DNA from: Myxococcales bacterium 68-20
GTDB lineage: Bacteria; Myxococcota_A; Polyangia; Polyangiales; Polyangiaceae
Assembly: GCA_001899635.1 (NCBI GenBank)
Contig: MKVQ01000013.1
Span: 22,771 to 86,770, forward strand
Direction of reading: 5' to 3'
Length of the DNA stretch: 64,000 nucleotides
In this document: one piece after another, positions 19,816-29,146 of the stretch
Layout of the letters: the number at the start of each line of letters is the position of its first letter
Position numbering within the stretch: position 1 is the stretch's first letter
Translations under genes and position numbers: made by a program
Notes under the pieces: generated by a model
Seen by the model: only the letters and a program-made list of their open reading frames with translations
The model's database searches: none
Told to the model about the DNA's origin: nothing

Positions 19816-21635
19816 CTCACCGTCACGGCGAACGGCACCGCGACGGCCGTTCGCTCCCCCTCCGCCAGTGGTGCCATGCTCGTCACGAACGGGACGACGT
19901 CGGGCACCGTTCGTTCGAGCAGCCGGATCGGAGACGTCATGCTCGCGCCCACGCTCTCCCCGGCGCCGCCGGACGCTCCCGGATCGAGCGCCTCGAAGAG
20001 CCCGCTCTTGCCGGCGATCACGGCGACCCGCGCGGACTCGGAGAGATTGGCGAGCTCCCGCGCCTTCGCGATCGCGTCACCGAGACCGCCGATCTCGTCG
20101 ACGAGCCCGCGCGCCTTACCTTCCTTGCCACCGAAGATCCGGCCCTCCGCGCTCTCGGCGACTTTGTCGCGAGAGATCTGGCGACCGCGCGTGCTCCTGC
20201 CCTCGACGATGCGCGCGAGGAACAGCTCGTAGACGCTCGTCATGCTGTCGAGCACGCGCACCTTCGTGGGCTCGTCCCACTTCACCAGCGGAGACTCGTA
20301 CGCGGCGCGCGCCGCGGCGCCGGGTTTGGACGGATGAGCGGGGAACGTCTCCGCGTGCACGCCGATACGCTCGAGCGCGTCCCCCACGCCGATCTTCCCG
20401 CCGACGACGCCGATCGATCCGACGATGCTCATCGGCTCCGCGAAGATGTAGTCGCCCGTGCAGGCGAGGTAGTAGCCGCCGCTCGCGGCCATGTCACCGA
20501 CGCTGAAGACGAGCGGCTTCTTCCGCCGCAGCTTCATCAGCTGATGCCACATGAGGTCGCTCGCGAGCGCGCTCCCTCCGGGCGAGTCGATCCGGATGAC
20601 GACGGCCTTCACGTCGTCGTCCTTCTCCAGCTTCGCGATCGTGCGGTTGAAGTCCTTCTCGATGATGCCGCCGCGCCCACCGAGGATCCCGTTGCCCCCG
20701 GCGGTCATCGAGATGCTGCCGGTCGCGCGCACGAGCGCGATCGGTCCGGTGGCGCTGCTCTCCCCGGCGAGCGCTCGCACGAGCTCGTCGAGGTCGCCTT
20801 CCTTCTCTTCGGCGCCGGAGCCGAAGACGACGCGCTCGCGCACACCGCCCGTCTGCTTCTTCACCTCGGCGAGTGCCTCGTCGAAGTAGCCGACCTCGTC
20901 GACCAGCCCGAGCTCCTTCGCTCGCTGCGGCGACCATGGGCCGTCCTCGACGATGTCGGGAGTCGCCTTCGGACGCGAGGTCGAGAGCGTCTCGATCCAC
21001 GCCTCACGCATGTCGGCGAGCACGCTCATGAGCGATGCGCGCGCCTCGGGAGACGGGCCGTCGCGCGTGAGCGGCTCTTCCGCTCCCTTGAACTTCCCGA
21101 CCTGGAGGAAGTCGACGTTGAGGTGCAGCTCGTCGACGAGCAGACGCCGCATGTAGACGACCTGCGCGGCGAGGCCGATCGCCTCCACCTCTCCCGCCGG
21201 CGAGATCCAGATCGAGGAGCACCCCTTGGCGGCGACCATCAACGTCGTGTTGGAGAGCGCGTCGGCGTGGCAGAACACGCTCTTCTTCGCCTTGATGCCC
21301 GCCAGCATCTCGGCGAGCTCCTGCGCACGCGCCGCGCCGATCTGTGCGCCGCCCAGCTTCACCATCACGCCGACGGACTTCTTGTCGTCGCGGATGTCGG
21401 TCGTGATCCGCAGCGCCTCGTCGAAGCTCTTCTTCGCACCGGTGACGCCGAAGAGGCCCGGCTTCTCCTGCTCCGGCAGCCCGCCCGAGAGATCCATCAC
21501 CGCGATCGCCGGTCCGCTCTTCCGCGGCGGCTCGGTGCTCGTGGCGTCGGCCGGACGCGGGCGGCCTTCGCAGCCGAGCGCAGCGGCAGCGGACGCGACG
21601 GCGAGCACGAACACGCCTAGCAACGCGCGACGCAT
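19812..21635 (-). CDS. sppA: SppA-type signal peptide peptidase, lipid-anchored
   Basis: Serine protease (MEROPS S49) that degrades cleaved signal peptides and membrane peptides on the periplasmic side. 607 residues from ATG 21635, a start overlapping the upstream stop as TGATG. The duplicated ClpP-like fold of long SppA is visible: the catalytic Lys region in the first half (IKAKKSVFCHADALSN), and in the second half DSPGGSALASD followed by GDMAASGGYYLACTGDYI with the catalytic Ser. Instead of the usual N-terminal transmembrane anchor it has a signal peptide ending AALGC (Cys22), a lipobox. It sits in the middle of an overlapping operon with two TPR proteins and two lipoproteins, suggesting quality control for that assembly. 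Confidence 0.92.
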   Translation of the reverse strand: MRRALLGVFVLAVASAAAALGCEGRPRPADATSTEPPRKSGPAIAVMDLSGGLPEQEKPGLFGVTGAKKSFDEALRITTDIRDDKKSVGVMVKLGGAQIGAARAQELAEMLAGIKAKKSVFCHADALSNTTLMVAAKGCSSIWISPAGEVEAIGLAAQVVYMRRLLVDELHLNVDFLQVGKFKGAEEPLTRDGPSPEARASLMSVLADMREAWIETLSTSRPKATPDIVEDGPWSPQRAKELGLVDEVGYFDEALAEVKKQTGGVRERVVFGSGAEEKEGDLDELVRALAGESSATGPIALVRATGSISMTAGGNGILGGRGGIIEKDFNRTIAKLEKDDDVKAVVIRIDSPGGSALASDLMWHQLMKLRRKKPLVFSVGDMAASGGYYLACTGDYIFAEPMSIVGSIGVVGGKIGVGDALERIGVHAETFPAHPSKPGAAARAAYESPLVKWDEPTKVRVLDSMTSVYELFLARIVEGRSTRGRQISRDKVAESAEGRIFGGKEGKARGLVDEIGGLGDAIAKARELANLSESARVAVIAGKSGLFEALDPGASGGAGESVGASMTSPIRLLERTVPDVVPFVTSMAPLAEGERTAVAVPFAVTVR

Positions 21636-23953
21636 CAGCCTCCTCCTTCGGCGCGCACCTTCACGCGCCCCGGGTAGGCACCTTCCGGGTAGCGATCGAC
21701 GATGTCCTTGTACATCTTCGTCGCCGTGGCCTTGTCGCCCGAGTCCCACTCGACGTCCGCGAGCCCGACCACCGCGGGCATGTAGTTCGGGTTGATGGCG
21801 AGCACGCGCTTGTAGGCCGCGCGCGCTCCGGGGAGATCGCGCTGCGCATAGGCGATCGCCGCGAGCCCGGCGAGCGCCTCCGAATCGCTGGGGTTCTTCT
21901 CGACGGCCGCGGAGAAGAGCGTGCGCGCGCGCTCGTAGTCGCCCTTCGCGCGTGCCCGCTCTCCCTGGGAGACGAGCTCACGCGCGTCCGACGGAATGCC
22001 GCCACCGCCACCGCCAGCCCCACGCGCGGGTGCGGGTGCCGGTGCGGCCTTGCCCGCATCGGGCGCGTCCGTCGCCGCGGCGGCGATCGCGCGTTCGCCG
22101 GTCGGAGCGCCGGCGTCGAGCTTCGCCGCCGGCGCGGCCCGATCGGCGAACCCGCGAAGGAGCGGCAGGAGCGGGTGCGCCCTCGTCATCCCGACGAAGC
22201 GCTCGACCTCCGCCTTCGCGCCGTTCGTGTCACCGGAGCGGGCGAGCGCGTACACGAGGGCGGCACGCGCACGGCCAGGCCCGGTCTCCGCGCTCGACGC
22301 CACCTTCAGGCGCTCGAGCACCGTCGACCAGAGCGGCTCGGCCTCCGCAAGGTCGAGCGCCGCCAGGACGTACGCCGTCTCCGGATCGAGCGCGCGCTGG
22401 GCCGAGCTCGACACGATCTTCGCGACGAGCGCCCGTGCGCCGTCGCGATCGCCCGAGATCCGGGACGCGTCGATTTTTGCCCGAAGCGCCGCGGGATCGT
22501 CAGGAGCGACGACCAGCGCTTCGTCGGCGGCCTTCCGCGCCGCGGCCGCGAGGTCGTTCAAGCCGTCGCGCGCGATGCGATGCTCGTCCACCGCATCGGC
22601 CGGCAAGAGCCGTGACTTGAGCCAGGGCACGTCCGCGCGGACCGCAGCGAGGCGCGCGACGCCGAGAAGGACGTGCGGGTCCTTCTCCGAGAGCGCGCTC
22701 GCCTTGTCGAAGCTCTCCTTCGCGAGCTCCAGGTTGCCATCGGCGAGCGCCTTCTCGCCGTTCGAGAGGAACGTCGCGACGCGCGGATCGACGGTGGGCA
22801 CCGGCGCCGGAGGCTTGCCTCCGAGGGTCACGCCCAGGTTCTTCTGCGCCCAGACCGCCCCGAGCAAGAGCACGCAGCCGACGACGACGGCCGCGACGAT
22901 GAAACCACCGACGCCCTTGCGCCTCGCCTGGGGCGCGTCCGGAAGCGACGCGGACGAGCCGCGCACGTGATCGCGCTCCTCTTCGATCTCGGCGACCAGC
23001 GACCGATGAACACGTGGAGGGAGCGGCGACGAGACGTCGGTCACGGGCGACGGCGGTGGCGACGCCGACGCGACAGCCGGCTCGCTCGAACGCGGAGGCG
23101 CCGAAGGAGCGGGCGGCGGAACCGGCTCGGAGGAGCGCCGCGCCCGGTCGGGCAGTGGCGGCGGGCTCGACGCGTGGACGGCAGGCGGCGACGGAACCGG
23201 TGTGGGCCGCTTCAGCGGCACGGTATTCATGCTGTCGCGCTGGCGCGGCGGTGGCACCGGAGGAGGCAGCGGCGGCTTCGGGGTCGTCGCGGTCGTCGGG
23301 CTAGCCGGCGAATCGAATGTCGGCTCCGGCTGGCGCTCGGTGGCCGGCGGCGGCGCGGACGGCACGCGCGCGGGCACCGGAGGAGGTACCACGACGGGGA
23401 TCGCAGGCGCGCTCGTGAGCGGGCCGGTGCCGATGAGCGTGGTCTTGCCGGCGGCCTCGCCGCTGCCCGGCGTCCCTTCCGGCGGCGGCGCCGGGAACTC
23501 GGGCTTCGTCGCCTGCCGTTCACGAACGGGCGGGAGAGGCGGTGCGGTCGGTGCACTTGCCACCGGCATCCCGGGCGGCCCGAGCCCGTCGTGCGTCTTC
23601 ACCGTCCGTCCAGACTGCTGGCTCTTCTTCGCCGCCTCGCGCTGGTCGAAGAACGGGACGAGCTCCGGGATCTGCCCGATCGCCTTCGGAGGCAACCCGC
23701 CCCGCGACAGCCGATCGTTACGCTCGACGAGATACCCCTGGATGGCGCGCTGAAGCTCACGCAGCGAGGTGAAGACCAGCGTCCGGCCGTCACCCGTCGT
23801 GACGTTCCAGAAGTCCTCGCTGAAGTCGCCGTCGCTGCGGCGGATCTTGAACTTGTGCCCGCAGTTGGTGCACTTGACGGTCGTGCCGCGACCGCTGACG
23901 AGCGCGTCGTCGAACTCGTACTCGGTGTTGCAGCGCTCGCATTTGACGTCCAT
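21635..23953 (-). CDS. MJ0042-type zinc-ribbon, single-pass membrane protein with TPRs
   Basis: First gene of the leftward operon, 772 residues. Cys5, Cys8, Cys28 and Cys31 (CERC and CTNC) form the MJ0042-type zinc ribbon typical of myxobacterial regulatory and motility proteins. It is followed by a GYF-like segment (residues 50-110, VFTSLRELQRAIQGYL) and a Pro-rich stretch of about 200 residues. One transmembrane helix lies near 345-365 (FIVAAVVVGCVLLLGAVW), so the zinc ribbon would be cytoplasmic and the C-terminal TPR array (about 390-770) periplasmic. The last repeats (DLPGARAAYKRVLAINPNY) are canonical TPRs. The layout fits a trans-envelope sensor or scaffold. Its stop overlaps the sppA start. 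Confidence 0.85.
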   Translation of the reverse strand: MDVKCERCNTEYEFDDALVSGRGTTVKCTNCGHKFKIRRSDGDFSEDFWNVTTGDGRTLVFTSLRELQRAIQGYLVERNDRLSRGGLPPKAIGQIPELVPFFDQREAAKKSQQSGRTVKTHDGLGPPGMPVASAPTAPPLPPVRERQATKPEFPAPPPEGTPGSGEAAGKTTLIGTGPLTSAPAIPVVVPPPVPARVPSAPPPATERQPEPTFDSPASPTTATTPKPPLPPPVPPPRQRDSMNTVPLKRPTPVPSPPAVHASSPPPLPDRARRSSEPVPPPAPSAPPRSSEPAVASASPPPSPVTDVSSPLPPRVHRSLVAEIEEERDHVRGSSASLPDAPQARRKGVGGFIVAAVVVGCVLLLGAVWAQKNLGVTLGGKPPAPVPTVDPRVATFLSNGEKALADGNLELAKESFDKASALSEKDPHVLLGVARLAAVRADVPWLKSRLLPADAVDEHRIARDGLNDLAAAARKAADEALVVAPDDPAALRAKIDASRISGDRDGARALVAKIVSSSAQRALDPETAYVLAALDLAEAEPLWSTVLERLKVASSAETGPGRARAALVYALARSGDTNGAKAEVERFVGMTRAHPLLPLLRGFADRAAPAAKLDAGAPTGERAIAAAATDAPDAGKAAPAPAPARGAGGGGGGIPSDARELVSQGERARAKGDYERARTLFSAAVEKNPSDSEALAGLAAIAYAQRDLPGARAAYKRVLAINPNYMPAVVGLADVEWDSGDKATATKMYKDIVDRYPEGAYPGRVKVRAEGGG

Positions 23954-24511
23954 CGCGGAGGACTCGCCGAATCAGGAAGGGCCGGGGGAGGTCGATACGG
24001 ACCGGTGCAGGTTTTCGTGCGCACGAAGCCCACGCGAACGTCGCGACGCACGCGACGGGTGAGATCGAGCGTTCCCACGCTATCACGCGGAGTGTGAGTG
24101 CGGACGCGCATCCTTTCGGCCAGGCGCGCCCCGCGGATCGGGCTTATCGAACCGCGGCACCCTGACCCGAGCCGATCGCGACGGCGGGACCGACACGAGC
24201 GGGACGAGCGGGACCAGCGGGACCAGCCCTCCCCATATGAGACGGTTGGGCTCGTTCCCCTGACGCACCGTCCACAGGCGACGTGAACGGCCGTGCACGC
24301 CCGGCCGAGGCTGATGCTGTCGCCGCGTGTTTTGGCCCTCTTTGGCGTACCTTGTCTGGGGCACGACGGTTGCTACCCTCCTCTCGGCGACGCAAGGCAC
24401 GTCGGGCGTTCGCGCTCCCCGTGCTTCAGGGCTCGTAAGCGCCTCCGTAGGCGCAAGGACACCCCGGCCCTCCAGCTCGTTGCCGACAGCCGCGGTCGAG
24501 GACGCAAAACC
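23954..24511. other. Divergent intergenic region, no gene
   Basis: 558 bp between the zinc-ribbon/TPR gene (leftward) and the Cys-rich lipoprotein gene (rightward). It must hold both promoters. A decamer-like tandem stretch built on GCGGGAC lies at about 24,198-24,227. TTGTCT at 24,352 followed 17 nt later by TACCCT is a possible sigma-70-like promoter for the rightward gene. Frames here are open by GC bias but show no protein-like composition. Confidence 0.5.
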
Positions 24512-25567
24512 ATGATGATGAAGCGCGCAGTCTCCTTCGTTCTCTTCGGGCTCGGTACTGCCGTCCTCATCGGCTGCCCGATTTATCCAGCCGATCGCGA
24601 CCACCGCGTCTGCATCGGCGGCGATTGCTACGACTGCCCGGACTCGTACTACTCCGAGTCCTGCAGCGCATGGACGTGCAACACCGGCCTCGACTGTCCG
24701 AGCGGGTACACGTGCACGAGCGACCATCGCTGCCGTCTCAACGACGGCCAGCCGACTCCGCCCAGCGGCACGGCTTGCACCAAGCCCTCCGACTGCCCGA
24801 GCGGGAACTGCGGAGCGGACAACAAGTGCCACGCCGGTGACTGCTCGACGACGGGCTGCCCGGCAACCTTCGTCTGCCGCCTCGGCAGCGGCGCGAACGG
24901 CGTCCCGGCCTGCGTCCCCATCGGGGGCAGCGGCACCTCGTCGTGCAAGAGTGACAAGGACTGCCCGTCGCCGGCGGGCTCGAAGTGCCTCAGCGGCGCG
25001 TGCGTCGCTCCGCAGGACCAGTGCGTCGACGCCACGCAGTGCCCCGGTGAGGCTCAGTGCGTCGAGGGTGCGTGCACCCCGTCGTGCAGCGAGAACAAGC
25101 CCTGCCCCACCGGGTACGCGTGCGACACCGCGAAAGGTGTCTGCACGAACAACCCGACGCCGTGCACGAGCTCTGCGCAGTGCACGGGCGGCAAGACGTG
25201 CGTGCAGGAGCACTGCGTCGATCCGTGCGGCCCGGGCGGGACGTGCGGCGCAGGCCTGAAGTGCATCGACGGCGGCTGCACCCCGGACCAGCAGCCGGTC
25301 TTCACCTGCAAGAACGACGGCGTCCAGGACAGCTGCCAGGCGGGGAGCATCTGCCTCCGTCACAGCTGCTACATTGCCTGCAGCGCGGACGCGGGCGCCG
25401 AGGCGTGCAAGAACGCAGACGAGTTCAACCAGTGCAAGCCGGTCACGACGAGCTCCGGCACGCACCACGTCTGCGGCTCGACGAACAATCTCGGCACCGA
25501 GTGCGATCCGACGCAGAACAAGAACTGCGCGTCGCCGCTCATCTGCATCGACGGCTACTGCAAGTAG
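24512..25567 (+). CDS. Cysteine-rich lipoprotein (EGF/TIL-like repeats)
   Basis: 351 residues from the ATG run at 24512 (MMMKRAVSF). The signal peptide ends with LIGC, Cys22 as lipobox Cys. The mature part carries a dense series of Cys pairs in short repeated units of the type CTKPSDCPSGNCG, DKDCPSPAGSKCLSGACV and SAQCTGGKTCVQEHCVDPC, about nine in all, as seen in large families of disulphide-rich myxobacterial surface proteins (Dickkopf/TIL-like). Such proteins are exported to the outer surface and stabilised by disulphides; ligand unknown. The next gene, also a lipoprotein, starts 46 bp on and could be cotranscribed. Confidence 0.85.
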   Translation: MMMKRAVSFVLFGLGTAVLIGCPIYPADRDHRVCIGGDCYDCPDSYYSESCSAWTCNTGLDCPSGYTCTSDHRCRLNDGQPTPPSGTACTKPSDCPSGNCGADNKCHAGDCSTTGCPATFVCRLGSGANGVPACVPIGGSGTSSCKSDKDCPSPAGSKCLSGACVAPQDQCVDATQCPGEAQCVEGACTPSCSENKPCPTGYACDTAKGVCTNNPTPCTSSAQCTGGKTCVQEHCVDPCGPGGTCGAGLKCIDGGCTPDQQPVFTCKNDGVQDSCQAGSICLRHSCYIACSADAGAEACKNADEFNQCKPVTTSSGTHHVCGSTNNLGTECDPTQNKNCASPLICIDGYCK

Positions 25568-25613
25568 GCCGCTGGCTAAAAATCACCGATCGTGAACAAG
25601 CTCACGCTTGCAC

Positions 25614-26165
25614 ATGATCCCCAACCGAGTGAAGACCTTCGCGTGCGCTACCGCCGTCTCCGTGACGTCGTGCGGAGGAGCAGCCAACACGGTGCCCCAT
25701 GCCTCCGGAGCCGTCGAACCCCAACCGGCTCTCGCGTCTAGCGGTAGTGGCCTTGGCCTTCGAGGCGACGGGGTCGGAGACGCGAACGACCCGTCAAAAG
25801 TGAGGGGGCGGTTGCCTCCGGAGGTCATCCAAAACATCGTTCGTGCCAACTTCGGCGTCATGAGGAAATGCTACGAAGAGGGTCTTGGCCGCGATCCGAC
25901 GTTGAAGGGGAAGATCGCCACGAAGTTCGTCATCGCACTCGATGGCACCGTGTCGACGGCCGCCGAGGTTCACGACTCGCCCCCCGGCGCGGTAGCACCG
26001 AACCGCTTGGCGGAATCGGTGAAGGAGGAGCTCGACGATCCGAGGTTCCCCGACCCGACGGTCACGGAGTGTGTAGTCTCGATCTTCAAGGAGCTGAGGT
26101 TCCCGCGGCCTCAAGGCGGAATCCTTACCGTCGTCTACCCGATCATCTTCAAACCTGAAGAGTGA
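25614..26165 (+). CDS. AgmX/PglI C-terminal domain lipoprotein
   Basis: 183 residues from ATG 25614; a TTG 6 nt earlier is an alternative. The signal peptide ends SVTSC (lipobox Cys20). After a disordered Ser/Gly linker, residues 65-180 match the AgmX/PglI C-terminal module common in myxobacterial gliding and cell-envelope proteins: GRLPPEVIQNIVRANFGVMRKCYEEGL, then LKGKIATKFVIALDGTVS, a Cys (ECVVSIFKELRFPRP) and the closing GGILTVVYPIIF. This TonB-C-like fold with one Cys in each half usually mediates protein contacts in the periplasm. It is alone on its strand apart from the Cys-rich lipoprotein upstream. Confidence 0.85.
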   Translation: MIPNRVKTFACATAVSVTSCGGAANTVPHASGAVEPQPALASSGSGLGLRGDGVGDANDPSKVRGRLPPEVIQNIVRANFGVMRKCYEEGLGRDPTLKGKIATKFVIALDGTVSTAAEVHDSPPGAVAPNRLAESVKEELDDPRFPDPTVTECVVSIFKELRFPRPQGGILTVVYPIIFKPEE

Positions 26166-26343
26166 TGGAGCGACCTCTTCATTCCTAAACTGCGACGAGT
26201 CATCGGGGTCTGCCGACGGATCGAAGTCGTTCGCGAGATCCTGGAGACGGTGCGGGCGCGTATCGCGACGATACCAAGGAGTCGAGCGTTCCCCCACTCC
26301 CGAGCGCGTTCGGGCTTGATCTGCCACGAGCGTATGCGTTCCC

Positions 26344-27039
26344 TTGTCAGATGAGGGGGGCCTCGACGCAAGAAGCGTCGTGCGTCTCCTCTCGACCGGA
26401 GATGCACATGCAGCCGTCGTTCGATCCTCACCGTATGACTCGCTCCCGCAGCTGAACGTCCAGGACGCCCTCGCGCTGATCCAGGCGCTCGACGTGGCCC
26501 CGCACGATGCGCTCGGCGCCCCAGCCCAGAAGGCGCTCGACCGGGCGCGCGCCAAGAGCGAGGCGCTCCGCGCGCTCTACGAGGCCCGGCCCGCCCCGCA
26601 GAAGGGCATCGACCTCCGCTTGCTCGACACGCAGCTCGACGCCTCGTGGGGCGCGCTCTCGCGCTTCTTGGGGGCGCACGGAGAGCTGGACGACAGCTTC
26701 GCCCCCAACGCTTCGCTCGCCCGCGCGGTGCACGCCGCGCTCTTCCGTGAAGGGCTCGCGTTCCTCCGACCCCCGTACCGCCGCCAGTGGGTCGAGAGCC
26801 GGACCATCCTCACGCGCATCGACGCGGACGCGCTCGAGCCAAAGCGCGCCGAGCTCGGCGGCGCCGCCTTCCTCGCGCAGGTCAAGGCCGCGCACGAGGC
26901 GTACGGGCGCGCGCTCGACATCACGGAGGCACCTCGGCCCGAGGCCGATCCGGCCTCGCTGCTCGAGCCGCTCCGCGAGCTGCTCAACGCCATCGCCACC
27001 TACGCGCGGCTCGTCACGGGGCGGCCGTTCGCGCTGACG
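26344..27039 (+). pseudogene. Hypothetical helical protein, 3'-truncated
   Basis: A good coding frame (codon composition like neighbours) runs from about TTG 26344 or GTG 26380. It encodes an all-helical protein with conserved-looking segments (LPQLNVQDALALIQALD, TQLDASWGALSRFLGAHGELDD, YRRQWVESRTILTRI). After TYARLVTGRPFAL near 27035 the composition turns to Arg/Cys-rich noise and the frame runs on into the next gene, whose own start lies at 27179. I read this as a gene whose 3' part was replaced, not as a 395-residue protein. The family is unknown to me. Confidence 0.5.
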
Positions 27040-27137
27040 TGTCGAGCGGGTCGAAATCGGGCACCCCGCCGGCGTTCCCTACGCTTCGGACACGGTACTA
27101 ATTGTGCAGCAAATACAGCATGTTACATAGTTTTAGA

Positions 27138-27175
27138 GAAATCTGTGCGACAACAGCCTACCCGCCGCGTCGATC
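27138..27175 (+). promoter_or_regulatory. Shared 38-bp upstream element, copy A
   Basis: Begins GAAATCTGTGCGACA and ends GCCGCGTCGATC, 4 nt before the ATG of the lipoprotein gene at 27179. The same element, 32 of 38 positions identical and with mismatches confined to the middle, precedes the RCC1 lipoprotein gene at 31175. GAAAT and TACCC, about 16 nt apart, could be -35 and -10 boxes for an ECF-like sigma factor; no Shine-Dalgarno is present between the element and the ATG. Confidence 0.6.
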
Positions 27176-27178
27176 GGC

Positions 27179-28234
27179 ATGAGCAACCACCTTCGGCCGT
27201 GCCTCCTCGCGACTGTCCTCTCGATGACGTTCCTCGGATGTGCCCCCGATCTCGCGCCCGAAGTCGCGACCACCGGAGAAGAGGAGCTCAATACCTGCGC
27301 CGAGCCTGGCGAGCAGAGCGTCTCCGGCCCCTCGCTCCAGAGCTGCGCGCTCCTCTCGCGCGCGTACTTCGAGAGGCTCACGCCGGCGGCCGGCGGGCTC
27401 TACGCGTTCGAGGGGACGACCCTCGTGCACATCACGCCCGGACAGACGGAGCGGCTCGCGACCTTCGTCTCCCCGATCGGACTCGCCGTCGACGCGTCCC
27501 GGGCCTACGTCCTGTCGAACGGCGGCCGTGACCATGACTACGAGTTGGTCGCGGTCGACCTGCAGACCAAGGCGACGACGACGCTCTCGCAGACCCGGAA
27601 GGGCTCTGCATGGATCCACGTCGCGGAGCCCGGGCCCATGGTCATCTCCGATGGGACGCTCTTCTGGTCGGAGTGCGGTGGCGGCGCCTCCCGAAGCGCG
27701 CTCGGAAGCATCAAGAGCCTCGCGCTCGACGCGCTCGACGCGCCCGGTGCGGAGCCCAGCGTGGTCGCGACGCGGGTGTCCTGCGCGCGCTCGATCGCGG
27801 TCGACGACGCGCACGTCTACTATACGGTCAACGAGCAGGTGATGCGTGTCGCGCGCGGAGGCGGCCAGAGTGAGGTGTTCGCGAGCACGCATGGCGACGG
27901 AGAGGGCACCCCTGAGCCCGCGGCCGTCGTCGTGAGCGGGGGCACGGTCTACTGGTCGGACTCCAAGATGGGTTGGATCTACCGGGCGCCCGCGACGGAC
28001 GGCAGCGCGCGCGAGCGCTTTGTGAACGCCTGGCCCCGCCGCCTCTCCGTCGGTGAGGATGGGCACCTCTACTGGACGAACGGGCTGGGCGTGTCGCGCC
28101 GTGCGCTCGACGGATCGAGCGCAGCAGAGGCGGTGGTCCGGGGCAACACGTCGAGCGACGTCGCCGTGTTCGGATCGAATCTCTACTGGACGGGATATCG
28201 CGGCACCTTCGTCCGCTCGCTCGACGAGCTCTGA
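27179..28234 (+). CDS. Predicted beta-propeller lipoprotein
   Basis: 351 residues; signal peptide with lipobox MTFLGC (Cys21). The mature part has six or so repeats of about 45 residues with a hydrophobic strand, Asp and YWT/YWS motifs (HVYYTVNEQVMRVA, TVYWSDSKMGWIYRA, HLYWTNGLGVSRRA, NLYWTGYRGTFVRS), which is the pattern of YWTD/NHL-like propellers. A surface or periplasmic binding role is likely; no catalytic residues are evident. It is convergent with the sigma factor gene (27 bp between stops) and shares its upstream element with the RCC1 lipoprotein 4 kb away, so both may be targets of that sigma factor. Confidence 0.85.
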   Translation: MSNHLRPCLLATVLSMTFLGCAPDLAPEVATTGEEELNTCAEPGEQSVSGPSLQSCALLSRAYFERLTPAAGGLYAFEGTTLVHITPGQTERLATFVSPIGLAVDASRAYVLSNGGRDHDYELVAVDLQTKATTTLSQTRKGSAWIHVAEPGPMVISDGTLFWSECGGGASRSALGSIKSLALDALDAPGAEPSVVATRVSCARSIAVDDAHVYYTVNEQVMRVARGGGQSEVFASTHGDGEGTPEPAAVVVSGGTVYWSDSKMGWIYRAPATDGSARERFVNAWPRRLSVGEDGHLYWTNGLGVSRRALDGSSAAEAVVRGNTSSDVAVFGSNLYWTGYRGTFVRSLDEL

Positions 28235-28261
28235 GAGCGCGTTGCGCCTGGAGGGCGTGCG

Positions 28262-29089
28262 TCATTCGTCATCGGGCGCACGCAGGAACGTCGACAGACT
28301 CGCGTCGAGGCCGTGGACGACGTCATGCGCGATGCTCTCGAAGGTGTCGGCCGACATTGCGTAGCGGCGCTCCAGCTCGGCGCGCGTCTCGTCGAAGACG
28401 GCCTGCTTGGCTTGGAGGATCCAGCGCGTCGCGGTGGCTCGGTGAACTCCGTACATGCGGCCGATCGCTTCGGCGGGCACGTCGTCGACGAGGTGCAGGC
28501 GGAGGATCGTGCGGTCGCGCGCGGAGAGTGACGACAGCTTCGACCTGAGCGCGGCGAGGAATGCCTTCTCCAGATCGACCGTGGCGGACCGAGCAATGCC
28601 AGCGTCGTCGTCGGTGGCGATCTCGGGGAGACGGCCGGGCTCGGTCACGATCTCCTTCTGCCGGCGCTTGCGATCGGTGGCTCGACGCATCGCAAGGACC
28701 ATCACAAACGAGCGCAGGGGGCCGCGGCCTTGGTAGCGCGTCAGGAGGGCGGGCTTGCCTCCCTCGCCGTCGAGCAGCACGAGCAGGAGGTCCGCCGCTA
28801 CCTCGGCCACGAAGTCGTCCTCGGCGCTCACGCGGCGGATTGCGAGCGGCACGTCGGCGAGCACGGAGCGCTCGAGCGCCATGCGTGCCGCTGTATCGCC
28901 CCGCAGGCACGCGCACGCGAGATAGATGTCGTCGTGCAGCTCGACGGACGCGCGCCGCTCCTGGACGAAGGCCGCGTAGTCCGCGACCGAGAGCTCGGCG
29001 CCGGGCCATGCGCGGCGCCCGCGTTCGAAGGCGGCCACGATCTCGGTATCGTCGCTGTTCGAAGCAGAGCGCCGCTCTTCGTCACCCAT
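28262..29089 (-). CDS. RNA polymerase sigma factor, gmx1-type (ECF-like)
   Basis: 275 residues. Region 2 is visible around TRYQGRGPLRSFVMVLAMRR (residues 115-135), region 4 around LSARDRTILRLHLVDDVPAE and GRMYGVHRATATRWILQAKQ (residues 195-235). An extra N-terminal domain of about 90 residues precedes region 2, as in the myxobacteria-specific Sig-70_gmx1 family, whose genes usually neighbour Ser/Thr kinases. It is divergent from exactly such a kinase gene (57 bp between starts). It likely directs transcription of a small local regulon; two flanking lipoprotein genes carry a shared upstream element. Confidence 0.8.
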   Translation of the reverse strand: MGDEERRSASNSDDTEIVAAFERGRRAWPGAELSVADYAAFVQERRASVELHDDIYLACACLRGDTAARMALERSVLADVPLAIRRVSAEDDFVAEVAADLLLVLLDGEGGKPALLTRYQGRGPLRSFVMVLAMRRATDRKRRQKEIVTEPGRLPEIATDDDAGIARSATVDLEKAFLAALRSKLSSLSARDRTILRLHLVDDVPAEAIGRMYGVHRATATRWILQAKQAVFDETRAELERRYAMSADTFESIAHDVVHGLDASLSTFLRAPDDE

Positions 29090-29146
29090 GCTGATGGCAG
29101 CATAGGTGAAACGGATTGCGCCGTGTATTCTCGGCGGGTATCGACC

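Noticed and set aside
24083-25468. 461-codon minus-strand frame opposite the Cys-rich lipoprotein
   Set aside because: Ala/Arg/Val shadow; the + strand has signal peptide, lipobox and regular Cys spacing.
28730-29146. Upstream extension of the kinase frame
   Set aside because: It lies over the sigma factor gene and lacks kinase-family sequence; GTG 29147 gives a natural N-terminus.
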